From an uncultured Eubacterium sp. (GTDB lineage Bacteria > Bacillota > Clostridia > Lachnospirales > Lachnospiraceae): 64,000 bases of DNA. Location of the stretch: NCBI GenBank assembly GCA_948579355.1, contig CAPAOV010000005.1, positions 1-64,000 on the forward strand. The letters are read 5' to 3'. The position numbers and the translations under genes were made by a program. Shown in pieces: positions 7,994 to 18,040 of the stretch; within the stretch, counting starts at the first letter, position 1; each line of letters opens with the position of its first letter. The notes beneath the pieces are model-generated. The model was not told where the DNA came from. It did not search any database and saw only the letters and a list, made by a program, of their open reading frames with translations.

Positions 7994-9133
7994 CTATTTC
8001 TGCGGCCGGTATCTGACAATACCATATTCCCACAACGTTTCATCAAAATTAGCATCGTCTTCAGACGGACGGCGTAACAGGACATACAGTTCTTCACCCG
8101 CTCCGATTAGCACATCATAAATATCTGCATCTGCCAGAGTGTCAAAGTTATTTGCTCCACTCAATAATATGGCAGATGCTTTTTTTCCCGAATCGTTAAT
8201 AAGATACAAACCTGACTCATTGAATGCGTACGTCTGCCATGTTGTCGTATCTGTATCAAAATACCACTCGTATTTTCTGTCCTCTTCCGGTATTTCTTTT
8301 CCAAAGTATGAGGAGACTGCCAGCGTATCCGAATCCAATATGCCGAACAACTTATGGGAAGAAGAATAATATATCATCTGCGTCTCCCCGTAAGCGACTT
8401 TTTTACCAAAGGCGCTGTCTGCTATCGTCGGGCAGAAATTCGTTTGCGTTCCGGTAATGCTGTCGAACCACATCGCACTGGCCCCCGAAAATACAAGAAA
8501 AGCCGTTCCGTCTTCTCTAACATGAAAGGATGTAACATCATGCTCTTTTGCATAATCGACCTCTGTTCCCTCGTCATTAGTTATCTTCGTCTGTAATTTT
8601 ACTTCGCTGAATCTGTTGTTTGCCTCGTCGACAGACAAAAGGAAATATTCACAAAATCTATCTTCTTCCTGCGGCTGTCCCATAATTCTGCCAGCATCCT
8701 GCTCCCCATCACTTCTCCGGAGCAATACATATAAATTGCCATCGTCCCCACGCCGGATATAGGGAAAGTCCAAAATATACTGCGTCTCTTCCCGCAAACG
8801 CTTCAATAACTGCTCTTTGCAAATCTCTTTCGTCTGCCAGTTTCCATCACCGTTAAGAGTATATTCCATAATAGCCGCACACTCTTCCCCATCATCGTCC
8901 GTTTCCATCAACATCTGATATAGCGCTGGCTCTCCCTGCTGGTTTACCTGTAAATCAGTAGTCAATAATTCCCCCTCATCCGGAATACACTCCTCCGGCA
9001 CTTGTACCATTTCTTCCTCCTCATAAGTTTTCCCCTGTGCGGGAGTCGCCGTTGCCTCATCGGCCTCTTTTTCCCCACCACACCCTGTCAGTGCAAGAGC
9101 CAGCACACACATATATATTAGAAACCGTTTCAT
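7994..9133 (-). CDS. Lipoprotein, unknown function
   Basis: 379 aa. The N-terminus MKRFLIYMCVLALALTGC is a type II signal peptide with lipobox LTGC (C18), followed by a low-complexity acidic linker. The body is rich in beta-strand-like repeats (YVLLRRSDGEQD, YVLLRRPSEDD, LYLINDSGKKAS) suggestive of a beta-propeller-like fold. No catalytic motif is seen. Probably anchored on the outer face of the cytoplasmic membrane. It is downstream of tex on the same strand. Confidence 0.85.
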   Translation of the reverse strand: MKRFLIYMCVLALALTGCGGEKEADEATATPAQGKTYEEEEMVQVPEECIPDEGELLTTDLQVNQQGEPALYQMLMETDDDGEECAAIMEYTLNGDGNWQTKEICKEQLLKRLREETQYILDFPYIRRGDDGNLYVLLRRSDGEQDAGRIMGQPQEEDRFCEYFLLSVDEANNRFSEVKLQTKITNDEGTEVDYAKEHDVTSFHVREDGTAFLVFSGASAMWFDSITGTQTNFCPTIADSAFGKKVAYGETQMIYYSSSHKLFGILDSDTLAVSSYFGKEIPEEDRKYEWYFDTDTTTWQTYAFNESGLYLINDSGKKASAILLSGANNFDTLADADIYDVLIGAGEELYVLLRRPSEDDANFDETLWEYGIVRYRPQK

Positions 9134-9153
9134 TTCTATCCTCCATTCTGACC

Positions 9154-11295
9154 TTACAATATCATGGATAACTGTATTCTCTGCTTTTGCAAATCTACAC
9201 TGAGTACTTTAACCTCAACGACATCTCCGACGCTCACTACATCAAGCGGATGTTTGACAAACTTTTTATCCGTCAGCTTGGAAATATGTACCAGCCCGTC
9301 CTGATGGACGCCGATATCAACAAAGGCGCCAAAATCAATGACATTGCGCACCGTGCCTTTGAGTATCATTCCTTCCGTCAAATCTTTCATTTCCAAAACA
9401 TCACTGCGGAGTATTGGTTTTGGCATCTCGTCACGCGGGTCGCGCCCCGGTTTTTCCAGCTCTTTTATAATATCCGATAACGTTATTTCTCCAATCCCCA
9501 GTTCTTCCGCCATTTTCCCTCTGTCCTTTAACACAAGCGATAATCCGGTCAATCCGCCGCGAATATCTTCCGCCTCATATCCGAGCTTCTTCAACAGCTT
9601 TGCTGCCGCTTCATAAGATTCCGGATGCACGCTTGTCGCATCGAGCGGGTTCTTCCCATCGGCAATCCGCATAAAACCGGCGCACTGTTCGTACGCTTTC
9701 GGGCCCAGTTTTGCCACTTTCAACAACTCCCTGCGGCTTGTAAAACGACCGTGTTCCTCCCGATATGATACGATATTTTTAGCAATCGCCTTGGAAATAC
9801 CCGACACATATCCGAGCAGAGAGGCCGAAGCCGTATTCAAATCGACACCGACATTATTCACACAGTCTTCTACGACATTACCTAACGCCTCGTCCAGTTT
9901 CTTTTGATTCATATCATGCTGATATTGTCCCACGCCAATACTCTTTGGCTCAATCTTCACCAGTTCCGCTAACGGGTCCTGTAGACGCCTTGCGATGGAA
10001 ACTGCACTTCGCTGCCCCACATCAAAATTCGGAAACTCCTCTGTCGCCAGTTTGCTTGCCGAATAAACAGAAGCCCCCGCTTCATTTACAATAATATACT
10101 GTATCGGTTTGTTTATCTCCTTTAACATATCGACAATGACGAGCTCCGACTCGCGCGAGGCGGTCCCGTTTCCAACTGAAATAAGGCTGATATTATATTT
10201 GTCGATAAGCCCCTTGACAATTTGTTTCGTCTGTGCCACTTTATTTTGCGGCTGCGTCGGATAGACAACAATCGTGTCTAACACTTTTCCTGTCTCATCG
10301 ACAACGGCAAGTTTACATCCGGTACGAAATGCCGGGTCCCAGCCAAGTACTACTTTTCCGGCAATCGGCGGCTGCATCAGAAGCTGCTCCAGATTTTTCC
10401 CAAATACATGGATGGCTCCATCCTCGGCGCGTTCTGTCAGTTCGTTGCGTATTTCTCTTTCAATCGCCGGCGCAATCAGTCTCTTGTAGCTGTCTTCTAT
10501 CGTATCGACAAGACATTCTTCCGTATGGGGATTTTCCCTCGTCACTACTTTTTTCTTCAGATAGCGGAGAATTTCTTCTTCCGGCGCCTCTATCTTCACA
10601 CTGAGAATCTTTTCTTTCTCCCCCCGGTTTATCGCTAATACCTGATAGCCGGAAAGTTTGGAAACGGCGCTCTCAAAATCATAATAATTTTCATATACGC
10701 TCTTTTCTTCCGGATTCTTTGCCGTCGAGAAGAGAACCCCTTTCTGCATGGTTGTCCTGCGAATCGCAATACGGTAATCCGCTTCGTCGGCAATCGTCTC
10801 CGCCAATATATCCATGGCCCCCTGAATGGCTTCTGCCGTGGAAGCAACTCCCTTTTCCTCATCCACATAGGCTTCTGCTTCCTCTGCCAACGGCGTTTCC
10901 GTCATCTGCAATAAAATCAGGTTAGCAAGTCCCTCCAGCCCTTTCTCTTTGGCAATCGTCGCCCGTGTGCGCCGCTTTGGACGATACGGACGGTACAAAT
11001 CCTCCAAAAGCACCTGTGTTTCAGCGGCCAGTATCTGTGCCTTTAACTCTTCCGTCAGCTTTCCCTGCTCCTCAATACCGGCAAGAACTGTCTCCTTGCG
11101 CTCTTCCAGATTGCGGAGATAAGTAAGTCTCTCATCCAGTTTACGCAGTTGCTCATCATCCAACGTACCGTGCTGCTCCTTTCGGTAACGTGCGATAAAC
11201 GGAATGGTACAGCCCTCATCAATAAGCTGAACAACAGCCTCCACCTGCCAAACTTTAATATTTAATTCCTCTGCTATCTTTTTATTAATATCCAC
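9154..11295 (-). CDS. tex: Tex family RNA-binding transcription accessory protein
   Basis: 713 aa, the typical length. Domains in order: Tex N-terminal helical region with YRPKRRTRATIAKEKGLE, a YqgF/RNase H-like domain (VLGWDPAFRTGCKLAVVDETGK, about 318-339), helix-hairpin-helix motifs (LLKVAKLGPKAYEQCAGFMRI), and a C-terminal S1 domain (GMILKGTVRNVIDFGAFVDIG, about 642-662). Tex binds nucleic acids and is linked to transcription and RNA turnover. The start is GTG at 11295 with an AAGGGG site upstream. Confidence 0.95.
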   Translation of the reverse strand: MDINKKIAEELNIKVWQVEAVVQLIDEGCTIPFIARYRKEQHGTLDDEQLRKLDERLTYLRNLEERKETVLAGIEEQGKLTEELKAQILAAETQVLLEDLYRPYRPKRRTRATIAKEKGLEGLANLILLQMTETPLAEEAEAYVDEEKGVASTAEAIQGAMDILAETIADEADYRIAIRRTTMQKGVLFSTAKNPEEKSVYENYYDFESAVSKLSGYQVLAINRGEKEKILSVKIEAPEEEILRYLKKKVVTRENPHTEECLVDTIEDSYKRLIAPAIEREIRNELTERAEDGAIHVFGKNLEQLLMQPPIAGKVVLGWDPAFRTGCKLAVVDETGKVLDTIVVYPTQPQNKVAQTKQIVKGLIDKYNISLISVGNGTASRESELVIVDMLKEINKPIQYIIVNEAGASVYSASKLATEEFPNFDVGQRSAVSIARRLQDPLAELVKIEPKSIGVGQYQHDMNQKKLDEALGNVVEDCVNNVGVDLNTASASLLGYVSGISKAIAKNIVSYREEHGRFTSRRELLKVAKLGPKAYEQCAGFMRIADGKNPLDATSVHPESYEAAAKLLKKLGYEAEDIRGGLTGLSLVLKDRGKMAEELGIGEITLSDIIKELEKPGRDPRDEMPKPILRSDVLEMKDLTEGMILKGTVRNVIDFGAFVDIGVHQDGLVHISKLTDKKFVKHPLDVVSVGDVVEVKVLSVDLQKQRIQLSMIL

Positions 11296-11332
11296 ACTAA
11301 TCCCCTTTTCTCATTTTTGATTTTCTAATGAC

Positions 11333-13048
11333 TCAATCCTCTTTTTCCAATTCTTTCAAATAAGACTCCACCTCACCCCTAATCGCCACAAATACCTGTA
11401 TCAATTCGGGGTCAAAGTGAGTTCCCGCATCCTCCTGCAGAATACGATAAGCTTCTTCAATACTCATGGCGTCTTTATAAACCCGCTTTGAAATCAGGGC
11501 GTCAAACACATCTGCGACCGCCATAATTCTGGCGCAGAGTGGAATTTCATCTCCGGCCAGACCATCCGGATATCCGCTTCCATCCCATTTCTCATGGTGA
11601 TAATGTGCGATATCCGAAGACATGCGAATCAAATCCCGATTCGTACTGTCGCCCAAAACATCTTTCATAATATCTCCGCCAAGCTCCGAATGCGTCTGCA
11701 TAACGGCAAATTCTTCCGGCGTCAGTCTCCCCGGTTTGTTGAGAATCATATCCGATATCATAATCTTCCCGACATCATGCAGCGGCGCGGCATTACAAAT
11801 GTGCGTCATATAATCAAAGTCAATCTCATCCGTATGCATCCGGTGGTCATACATATATTTTACAATCATTGCCACATAGCGTTTTGTATTTCTGACGTGT
11901 TGGCCGGTATCGGTGTCCCGCCCCTCAATCAAGGTTGCCATTCCGTCAATTACGTTTTCCTGCATTTGTACCAGTTGTTCGGATTGTTCCCGAATTTCCT
12001 TTGTCTGCTCTTTCACCCTGTCCTCTAGCGTCAACTGCGTTTCCTCTAGCCGGCCCGCATAATGTATGGCCCGCAGACGATTCCGATAGCTGTTCGTACA
12101 AAAGTAAGCGACAACTATAAAAATAAGGAGCGAAACAATTATATTACGAAACAGATTATTTTCAATTTTCTCATAGAGGTCGGCATAATTTACGATTAGG
12201 ATTACATTCCATTTTTTCTGAACTTTACGGGAAAAAACAACGCACTCCTCCCCGTCTACCTCCATCTCAAAAAAGCTTTTATCGTCAGACTTATTACGAT
12301 ATACCTGCTGTATCAGTTTCTGCATATCGCTGCCTTCCTGCTCTTTATCTTTTAAATAATTTTTCCCCTTTTCCCATTCGTCATGGTGCGCCACTACCAT
12401 CCCCTGGTCATCGACAACAAAACCATAGCCGTTTCCATTTAAGCGGATACTCTCGGCGATTGTCTGTACTTCGTCCATCGATATGTCAAAGGAAATCACA
12501 CTATCTCCATCATATAAAACTTTGGCTACCGAAAATAAAATGGTGTTCGTCTTCGTATCCAGATAGGGGGAAACCATCACAAGGTCGCCATTTCCCTGCT
12601 GGGCCTGTGTATACCACGGCCGTTCTTTCGGTTTATAATCATCCGGAGGGACCCAGCCGCTCCCGTCTATGTACTGTCCGTTAAACCAGCCGTATATGCC
12701 GGTAAAATCAGAAGAAATATTCTTCTTATAATCATTGGACTGCTGCTTTAGAAAGGCCTCCAGCTCCTCTGCCGTCGCCCCCTGTTTCATCATATAACTC
12801 ACAGTCATTTCCGTCACCTGCGTAACGTCTGTTCCCTTTAAGAGAAAATTATTCATCTGGGCTGCTTCTCTGCCAACAGCATTTTCTCCTAATGTTCTGG
12901 CGTCCTGCCTCGTAAGCTGATAAAATGAGCCGAATGTATACCCGACGATTATCGTTAATGCCAGCAGCGTTATAACCAATGTCATAATATACTGACGCCT
13001 GTAATTCCTGCTTTTCTTTTCTTTTTCCTCTTCCTTTTTCCACTTCAT
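11333..13048 (-). CDS. Cache-sensor HD-GYP domain protein (c-di-GMP phosphodiesterase type)
   Basis: 571 aa from ATG 13048, chosen because GAGGAGG lies 4-10 bp upstream; a 30-codon extension lacks a site. One membrane helix (about 20-40), an extracytoplasmic dCache domain (WYTQAQQGNGDLVMVSPYLDTKTN; IAESIRLNGNGYGFVVDDQG), a second helix (~300-320), a coiled coil, and a cytoplasmic HD-GYP domain with HDVGK and GSGYPDG. HD-GYP enzymes hydrolyse cyclic dinucleotides, mostly c-di-GMP. A ligand-responsive phosphodiesterase is the likely role; the ligand is unknown. It stands opposite the GGDEF protein at 50.6 kb as a potential counterpart. Confidence 0.92.
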   Translation of the reverse strand: MKWKKEEEKEKKSRNYRRQYIMTLVITLLALTIIVGYTFGSFYQLTRQDARTLGENAVGREAAQMNNFLLKGTDVTQVTEMTVSYMMKQGATAEELEAFLKQQSNDYKKNISSDFTGIYGWFNGQYIDGSGWVPPDDYKPKERPWYTQAQQGNGDLVMVSPYLDTKTNTILFSVAKVLYDGDSVISFDISMDEVQTIAESIRLNGNGYGFVVDDQGMVVAHHDEWEKGKNYLKDKEQEGSDMQKLIQQVYRNKSDDKSFFEMEVDGEECVVFSRKVQKKWNVILIVNYADLYEKIENNLFRNIIVSLLIFIVVAYFCTNSYRNRLRAIHYAGRLEETQLTLEDRVKEQTKEIREQSEQLVQMQENVIDGMATLIEGRDTDTGQHVRNTKRYVAMIVKYMYDHRMHTDEIDFDYMTHICNAAPLHDVGKIMISDMILNKPGRLTPEEFAVMQTHSELGGDIMKDVLGDSTNRDLIRMSSDIAHYHHEKWDGSGYPDGLAGDEIPLCARIMAVADVFDALISKRVYKDAMSIEEAYRILQEDAGTHFDPELIQVFVAIRGEVESYLKELEKED

Positions 13049-13176
13049 TGCGACCTCCTCAAAATAAACATGCGAGTTCCCTTTCTCTTGTGTACACGTT
13101 ACTTTGAGTATAACATATTCCCGCCCGAAAGAAAACATTTCCTTGTAAAATAGTTCCTTTAAAATGCAATGTTTTC

Positions 13177-13205
13177 TTTACACATATACTACAATTCTCT
13201 ATAAT
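13177..13205 (+). promoter_or_regulatory. Promoter of the GH3 gene
   Basis: TTTACA (13177-13182), 17 bp, TATAAT (13200-13205). The -10 covers the ATG at 13204, so that ATG cannot be the start codon of this transcript; the GTG at 13228 is. Confidence 0.7.
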
Positions 13206-13227
13206 GTTGTTGAGAGGGGGTATTGAT

Positions 13228-15384
13228 GTGAAACATTATTCATCACTATTAACAGAACTTACATTAGAAGAAAAGATAGCATTGATTCATGCTTCCGGAC
13301 TCTTCCAGTCCGGCGGGGTTCCCCGCTTAGGTATTCCGCCGCTGAAAATGTCGGACGGCCCTAGCGGAGTCCGGCAGGAGTTTCAAAATGACGCATGGAT
13401 TCCGGATGGCAACAATATGGATGCTGTCAGTTGGCTTCCGAGCAACACCTGTCTTTGCTCCACATGGAATCGGAACCTCGCCCGCAAGTTCGGGGAAGTT
13501 CTCGGCGAAGAAGCCCGCGGCCGCGGAAAAGATATTATTTTAGCCCCCGGCATAAATATAAAGAGGACTCCTCTTTGTGGAAGAAATTTTGAATATATGA
13601 GTGAAGACCCTGTTTTAACGGGTGAACTGGCAGTTCCCCTTATCGGGGGCATTCAGGAATACGACGTCGCCGCCTGCGTAAAACATTTCGCCCTGAACAA
13701 TCAGGAATTAGACCGTCTGAGCGTCGAAGTGGAAGTGGATGAAAAAACACTTTATGAACTCTATTTACCGGCCTTTTATGCGGCTGCGGTGACAGGTGGA
13801 GCCCACAGTATTATGGGCGCATATAACCGCTATGACGGCGATTTCTGCTGCGAGGGGCAGAAACTGCTGTTTACAATATTGCGCGACAAATGGGGATACG
13901 ATGGCGTTACCATCTCCGACTGGGGCGCCGTCCACGACACAGAAAAGACAGCCTTGCACGGAGTCGACATAGAAATGTCCATTACTCCGGATTTTGACGA
14001 TTATAAAATGGCCAAACCTTTATTGCGGGCGGTAGAAGACGGGAAGATTTCGGAAGAAGTAATCGATGAAAAAGTATCCCGCATCCTTTCTCTGTACGAG
14101 CGGCTGCATATTGGCGATGAGAACCGCACAAGGGGAAGTATCAACACCCCAAAACACCGCCAAATCATACAGGAAATTGCCGAAGAGGGCGCTATTTTGT
14201 TAAAAAACGAAAGAGAACAGCTCCCATTATCGAAAGACACAAAGCGTATTCTTGTCGTGGGGGATAATGCCAAACGCACGCATGCCGCCGGAGGCGGAAG
14301 CGCAGAAATCAAAGCATTATATGAAATCACGCCAATGCTCGGCCTGCGTATGCTTCTCGGCGGAGAGGCAGTCATTGACTGGCTGGCCGGATACTATATT
14401 GATAATGAAGAACACGTAAAAGGAGAGGTTGACTGGCAGTCAATCAGCCTTGAAGTGGATTATTCCACTGCCGAGGGCAAAGATAAACTGGAACAGGAAA
14501 TCATCCCTGTCCGCAATAAACTTTTGCGGGAAGCAGTGGAAGCGGCTCCTGATTATGACGAAGTTATCTTCGTCGGCGGCCTCAATCACGCTTTTGATGT
14601 CGAGGGATTTGACCGCATGAGCCTGACGCTTCCGTACGGCCAGAATGAAGTCATTGAGGCGCTGGCAGAAGCAACGCCTCACCTTACGGTCGTCCTCATA
14701 AACGGCGGGGCGTTGGAAATGCCTTGGGCAGATAAAGTATCCGCCATTATACAGACAAGTTATAACGGCATGGATGGCGGATTTGCCTTAGCCAGAATTT
14801 TGTTTGGCGATGTAAACCCATCCGGAAAACTGGCAGAGACTTATCCTCTCTGTCTCGCGGATACTCCGACAGAGCACTATCAATCATATCCCGGCGATTT
14901 TAGCAAAACAGAGCACCGCTATACCGTATACAAAGAGAGATTGCTAGTCGGATACCGCTATTATACTACGAAACAAATCCCTGTCCGCTTCCCATTCGGG
15001 CACGGACTTTCCTACACAGACTTTTCCCTGCTGGGAACTACCCATGAAGTCCACGCCGCCACAGCGGACGACGAACCTGTCCTTACCGTGACAACAACTC
15101 TTGCCAACACCGGCAGATGTGCGGGAAAGGAGACGCTGCAACTGTACATCGGCATTCCGGAAGAGGAACAGCCCGTAAAAGTACTAAAGCAGTTTGAAAA
15201 GGTTTCTCTCTCTGCCGGAGAGGAAAAAGAAGTCTCCCTGACACTTTGCCAGAGAGACCTCATGGTATATTCTGCCGCCACTGGCAGCTTTTCTCTTCCT
15301 GCGGGAGAGTACCGGCTCTATCTTGGCACCTCAGTAGAAGAAATTTGCTACGAAGCTACTTTCTCTCCCATAGCGGAATCGTAA
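13228..15384 (+). CDS. GH3 beta-glucosidase
   Basis: 718 aa, cytoplasmic (no signal peptide), with the usual GH3 order: N-terminal barrel, alpha/beta sandwich, C-terminal fibronectin-III-like domain (LQLYIGIPEEEQPVKVLKQFEKVSL). Catalytic nucleophile D231 lies in VTISDWGAV; substrate-binding LAPGINIKRTPLCGRNFEYMSEDP and VKHFALNNQE are present. The start is GTG 13228 with AGAGGGGG 7 bp upstream; the promoter position excludes the earlier ATG. The gene converges with and overlaps the GH31 alpha-xylosidase by 29 bp. Together they fit removal of xylosyl and glucosyl units from imported xyloglucan-type oligosaccharides, though substrate is inferred. Confidence 0.93.
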   Translation: MKHYSSLLTELTLEEKIALIHASGLFQSGGVPRLGIPPLKMSDGPSGVRQEFQNDAWIPDGNNMDAVSWLPSNTCLCSTWNRNLARKFGEVLGEEARGRGKDIILAPGINIKRTPLCGRNFEYMSEDPVLTGELAVPLIGGIQEYDVAACVKHFALNNQELDRLSVEVEVDEKTLYELYLPAFYAAAVTGGAHSIMGAYNRYDGDFCCEGQKLLFTILRDKWGYDGVTISDWGAVHDTEKTALHGVDIEMSITPDFDDYKMAKPLLRAVEDGKISEEVIDEKVSRILSLYERLHIGDENRTRGSINTPKHRQIIQEIAEEGAILLKNEREQLPLSKDTKRILVVGDNAKRTHAAGGGSAEIKALYEITPMLGLRMLLGGEAVIDWLAGYYIDNEEHVKGEVDWQSISLEVDYSTAEGKDKLEQEIIPVRNKLLREAVEAAPDYDEVIFVGGLNHAFDVEGFDRMSLTLPYGQNEVIEALAEATPHLTVVLINGGALEMPWADKVSAIIQTSYNGMDGGFALARILFGDVNPSGKLAETYPLCLADTPTEHYQSYPGDFSKTEHRYTVYKERLLVGYRYYTTKQIPVRFPFGHGLSYTDFSLLGTTHEVHAATADDEPVLTVTTTLANTGRCAGKETLQLYIGIPEEEQPVKVLKQFEKVSLSAGEEKEVSLTLCQRDLMVYSAATGSFSLPAGEYRLYLGTSVEEICYEATFSPIAES

Positions 15385-17377
15385 AATAGTCAACCGTATC
15401 CGTACGCCACCGGCCTCCGTCGGTGGCTTCTTTTGTAAAATAGTGAACCCATTTCCCATGCGGCAGATAATAAGTCACCTGTCCGTCTTCCCGAAACACC
15501 GGCGCAACTAAATAGCGGTCGCCGAGCATATATTGTCTGTCCAGATAGGCGCAAGCCGTATCCTCCGGAAATTCCAAGGCCATAGCGCGCATGAGCGGAA
15601 TGCCCGTCTCGTGATTTTCCTTGGCTTTCTCCAACAGATACGGCAGCAATTCTTCTTTTACTTTTACAAAATGCCGGAGCACAGCGGTCGCTTCCTCCCC
15701 GTATAACCACGGTACACGATAAGAATTGCTTCCGTGAAGACGCGAATGGCTCGACAACAATCCAAACGCCACCCATCTCTTGTATACATCCGCTGTGGAC
15801 GTGTCCTCAAAGCCTCCGATATCGTGGCTCCAATACCCATAACCCGACATCGTCAGCGATAATCCGCCCCGTAGGCTCTCCGCCATCGATTCGTATTTAG
15901 CAAAACAGTCGCCGCCCCAGTGCACCGGAAATTTCTGCCCTCCGGCCGTTCCGCTGCGCGCAAAGAGAATGGCCTCTTCTTTGCCTTTCACGTGGCAAAC
16001 CACTTCATATACGGCTTCGTTATACAGATATGAATAAAAATTATGCATTTTTTTCGAATCTGCCCCATTGTAGTAGACAACATCCTCTGTCGGAATGCGC
16101 TCGCCAAAATCAGTCTTGAAACAGTCTACCCCCATCCGCAGCAAATCTTCGAGTTTCTTTTGATACCATGCTTTCGCCTGCGGATTGGTAAAATCTACGA
16201 TTGCCATTCCCGCCTGCCATTTATCCCACTGCCACACATCGCCATTTGCGCGTTTCAAAAAATACCCTTCCCGCATTCCCTCCTGAAATAGTGCGGACGC
16301 CTGCGCGATATAAGGGTTAATCCACACACAGATACGCATACCCTTATCATGGATTTTCTGCAGCATGCTTTGCGGATTCGGAAACACCTCACTATCCCAC
16401 ATAAAATCACACCAATGATATCCTTTCATCCAGAAACAGTCAAAATGAAAGACGCGAACCGGTATCTGTGCCTCTTCCATCTGTTCTATGACGGATAGTA
16501 CTGTTTCCTCGTCATAATCGGTCACAAAAGAAGTGGAGAGCCAGAGGCCGAAACTCCACTCCGGCGGCAGCGACGGCCTGCCAGTAAGCTCGGTGTAAAG
16601 CGAAATGCTCCTCTTCATCGTACCTCCGCCCAAATAGTAGAAATCCAGCTTCTCCCCCGGAACGCAAAACTGTACTTTCCCAACTTGACTGCTTCCCACC
16701 TCAAAAGATACGCGCCCCGTATCATTTACGAAAATACCATAGCCGCAGTTCGACAGATAAAAAGGTACATTGATATAAGATAATTCCGAGGATGTTCCGC
16801 CGTCTTCATTCCACATATCAATTGCCTGCCCATTTTTAACAAGAGGTCCGAAACGCTCGCCGAGACCATAAATCAATTCCCCCACTGCGAGTGAAGTTGC
16901 TCCCTGCATATAGGCATCCCCCGCCCGCTCCTCATAGAGCAGGACGCCGGTATCATCGGTGCGGACATAAGCAAAATCCGAACTTTCCATCCGTGTCATA
17001 TAGTTGCCTCTATAATAAAAAGTAAACGATAACGGACTCTTTTCAATACGCAATTCACTCTCTCCACAACAGAGCGTCAGACTGTTTTCTTCCTCGCTCA
17101 AATGAAGCGTCTCTCTCTTCTCTTCCACGACAAAATCCGGCCCGCAATCCACCACACCCTGATAATGCTCTACAACAATATGAAAGATGTCCCTGCCCCC
17201 CACAGTTACATGAAAAGTCAATACCACGCCGTCTAACGTCATTCCTTTCCCATATATCTTCTGATGAGGCGCCAGAAAAACCAACTCCTCGTTCTCTCTG
17301 TGCCATTCATATATTTCCTGCGGATGATACATTGACACACCATATTGTTTCTCCCAATGTCCATTATAAAAATTCAT
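15356..17377 (-). CDS. GH31 alpha-xylosidase (YicI-like)
   Basis: 673 aa, no signal peptide. The nucleophile D423 is in the KTDFGE signature, the pattern of YicI-type alpha-xylosidases. Other landmarks: GLWLSTSFVTDYDEETV (barrel start), FHFDCFWMKG, WGGDCFAKYESMAESLRGGLS, GYWSHDIGGFED. These enzymes cut alpha-1,6-xylose from xyloglucan oligosaccharides or isoprimeverose. The C-terminus overlaps the convergent GH3 gene by 29 bp, so antisense transcription could couple the two. AGGAGG-like site directly before the ATG. Confidence 0.92.
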   Translation of the reverse strand: MNFYNGHWEKQYGVSMYHPQEIYEWHRENEELVFLAPHQKIYGKGMTLDGVVLTFHVTVGGRDIFHIVVEHYQGVVDCGPDFVVEEKRETLHLSEEENSLTLCCGESELRIEKSPLSFTFYYRGNYMTRMESSDFAYVRTDDTGVLLYEERAGDAYMQGATSLAVGELIYGLGERFGPLVKNGQAIDMWNEDGGTSSELSYINVPFYLSNCGYGIFVNDTGRVSFEVGSSQVGKVQFCVPGEKLDFYYLGGGTMKRSISLYTELTGRPSLPPEWSFGLWLSTSFVTDYDEETVLSVIEQMEEAQIPVRVFHFDCFWMKGYHWCDFMWDSEVFPNPQSMLQKIHDKGMRICVWINPYIAQASALFQEGMREGYFLKRANGDVWQWDKWQAGMAIVDFTNPQAKAWYQKKLEDLLRMGVDCFKTDFGERIPTEDVVYYNGADSKKMHNFYSYLYNEAVYEVVCHVKGKEEAILFARSGTAGGQKFPVHWGGDCFAKYESMAESLRGGLSLTMSGYGYWSHDIGGFEDTSTADVYKRWVAFGLLSSHSRLHGSNSYRVPWLYGEEATAVLRHFVKVKEELLPYLLEKAKENHETGIPLMRAMALEFPEDTACAYLDRQYMLGDRYLVAPVFREDGQVTYYLPHGKWVHYFTKEATDGGRWRTDTVDYFTIPLWERK

Positions 17378-17424
17378 ACATACCTCCTGACTTTCCCCAA
17401 AGAAATTGTTTCACAAGTTGTAGT

Positions 17425-17945
17425 TTTTTAAGCAGGGGGGTATCCTGCTGAATCATATCCTTGTGTCGCTCCCCGAAAAATTATTGTTTCTTTTGTTTTC
17501 AGAGCGCCGCCCGAGCACTTGTCTGAGATGTCTGCTGTCGTTTTTCCCTGACTTTTGACAGCCCGTTTGCACTAGACCGCTACGCAACGGTACTAACGCA
17601 CCACCGCAATCATTATATTATACTGCGGGCAGATGCGAAGCATCTGTTCGTGAAAGAGGGCTGTCATAAACAAATGTATTTGTTTTTAGCAGCTCTCTTT
17701 CACGAAAGGGCACCTTTGGTGCCACCCGCAGTAATTAGTAACAAATGGTGGTGCGTAAGGACCGGCGAGCGGTCAATGCTGCAAAAGTCAGGGAAAAACG
17801 ACATTGCAGACAGCGAGTTTTGCGAGGAGCGGCGCATGATTTCTGAAAACGAAAAAACAACGTATTTTTCGCTGGGAGCGTTACACCGGATAAGATACGG
17901 CAGGATACCCGCCGCATTGATACCGCTTATAAAACAATTCCCCTG
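17425..17945. repeat. Long imperfect inverted repeat (~250-bp arms), no gene
   Basis: The whole 660-bp gap between the GH31 gene and the next CDS is dominated by this element. The left arm starts GGTATCCTGCTGAATC and the right arm, read backwards, GGTATCCTGCCGTATC; both then carry GTCGTTTTTCCCTGACTTTTG, TACGCACCACC, TACTGCGGG and TCGTGAAAGAG in the same order. The centre is AAACAAAT-gt-ATTTGTTTT (17668-17686). Arms are clearly related but diverged and differ by small indels. No transposase is present. A third arm copy lies at 31874-31980. Open frames across it (e.g. 17650-17946) look like chance. Confidence 0.8.
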
Positions 17946-18040
17946 ACTTTTTTCTCTTATCCCTTGCATTTTTTGTAAATGCTATTATAATATTAGTATA
18001 TAAGAGATTATTTATGAAATCAAGAGAAGGAGACATGCTT

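Noticed and set aside
13204..13227. ATG start of the GH3 gene at 13204
   Set aside because: That ATG lies inside the -10 element of the only good promoter; GTG 13228 has the ribosome site.
17650..17946. 98-codon frame in the long inverted repeat
   Set aside because: It crosses the palindrome centre, has no ribosome site, and the other arm does not keep an equivalent frame.
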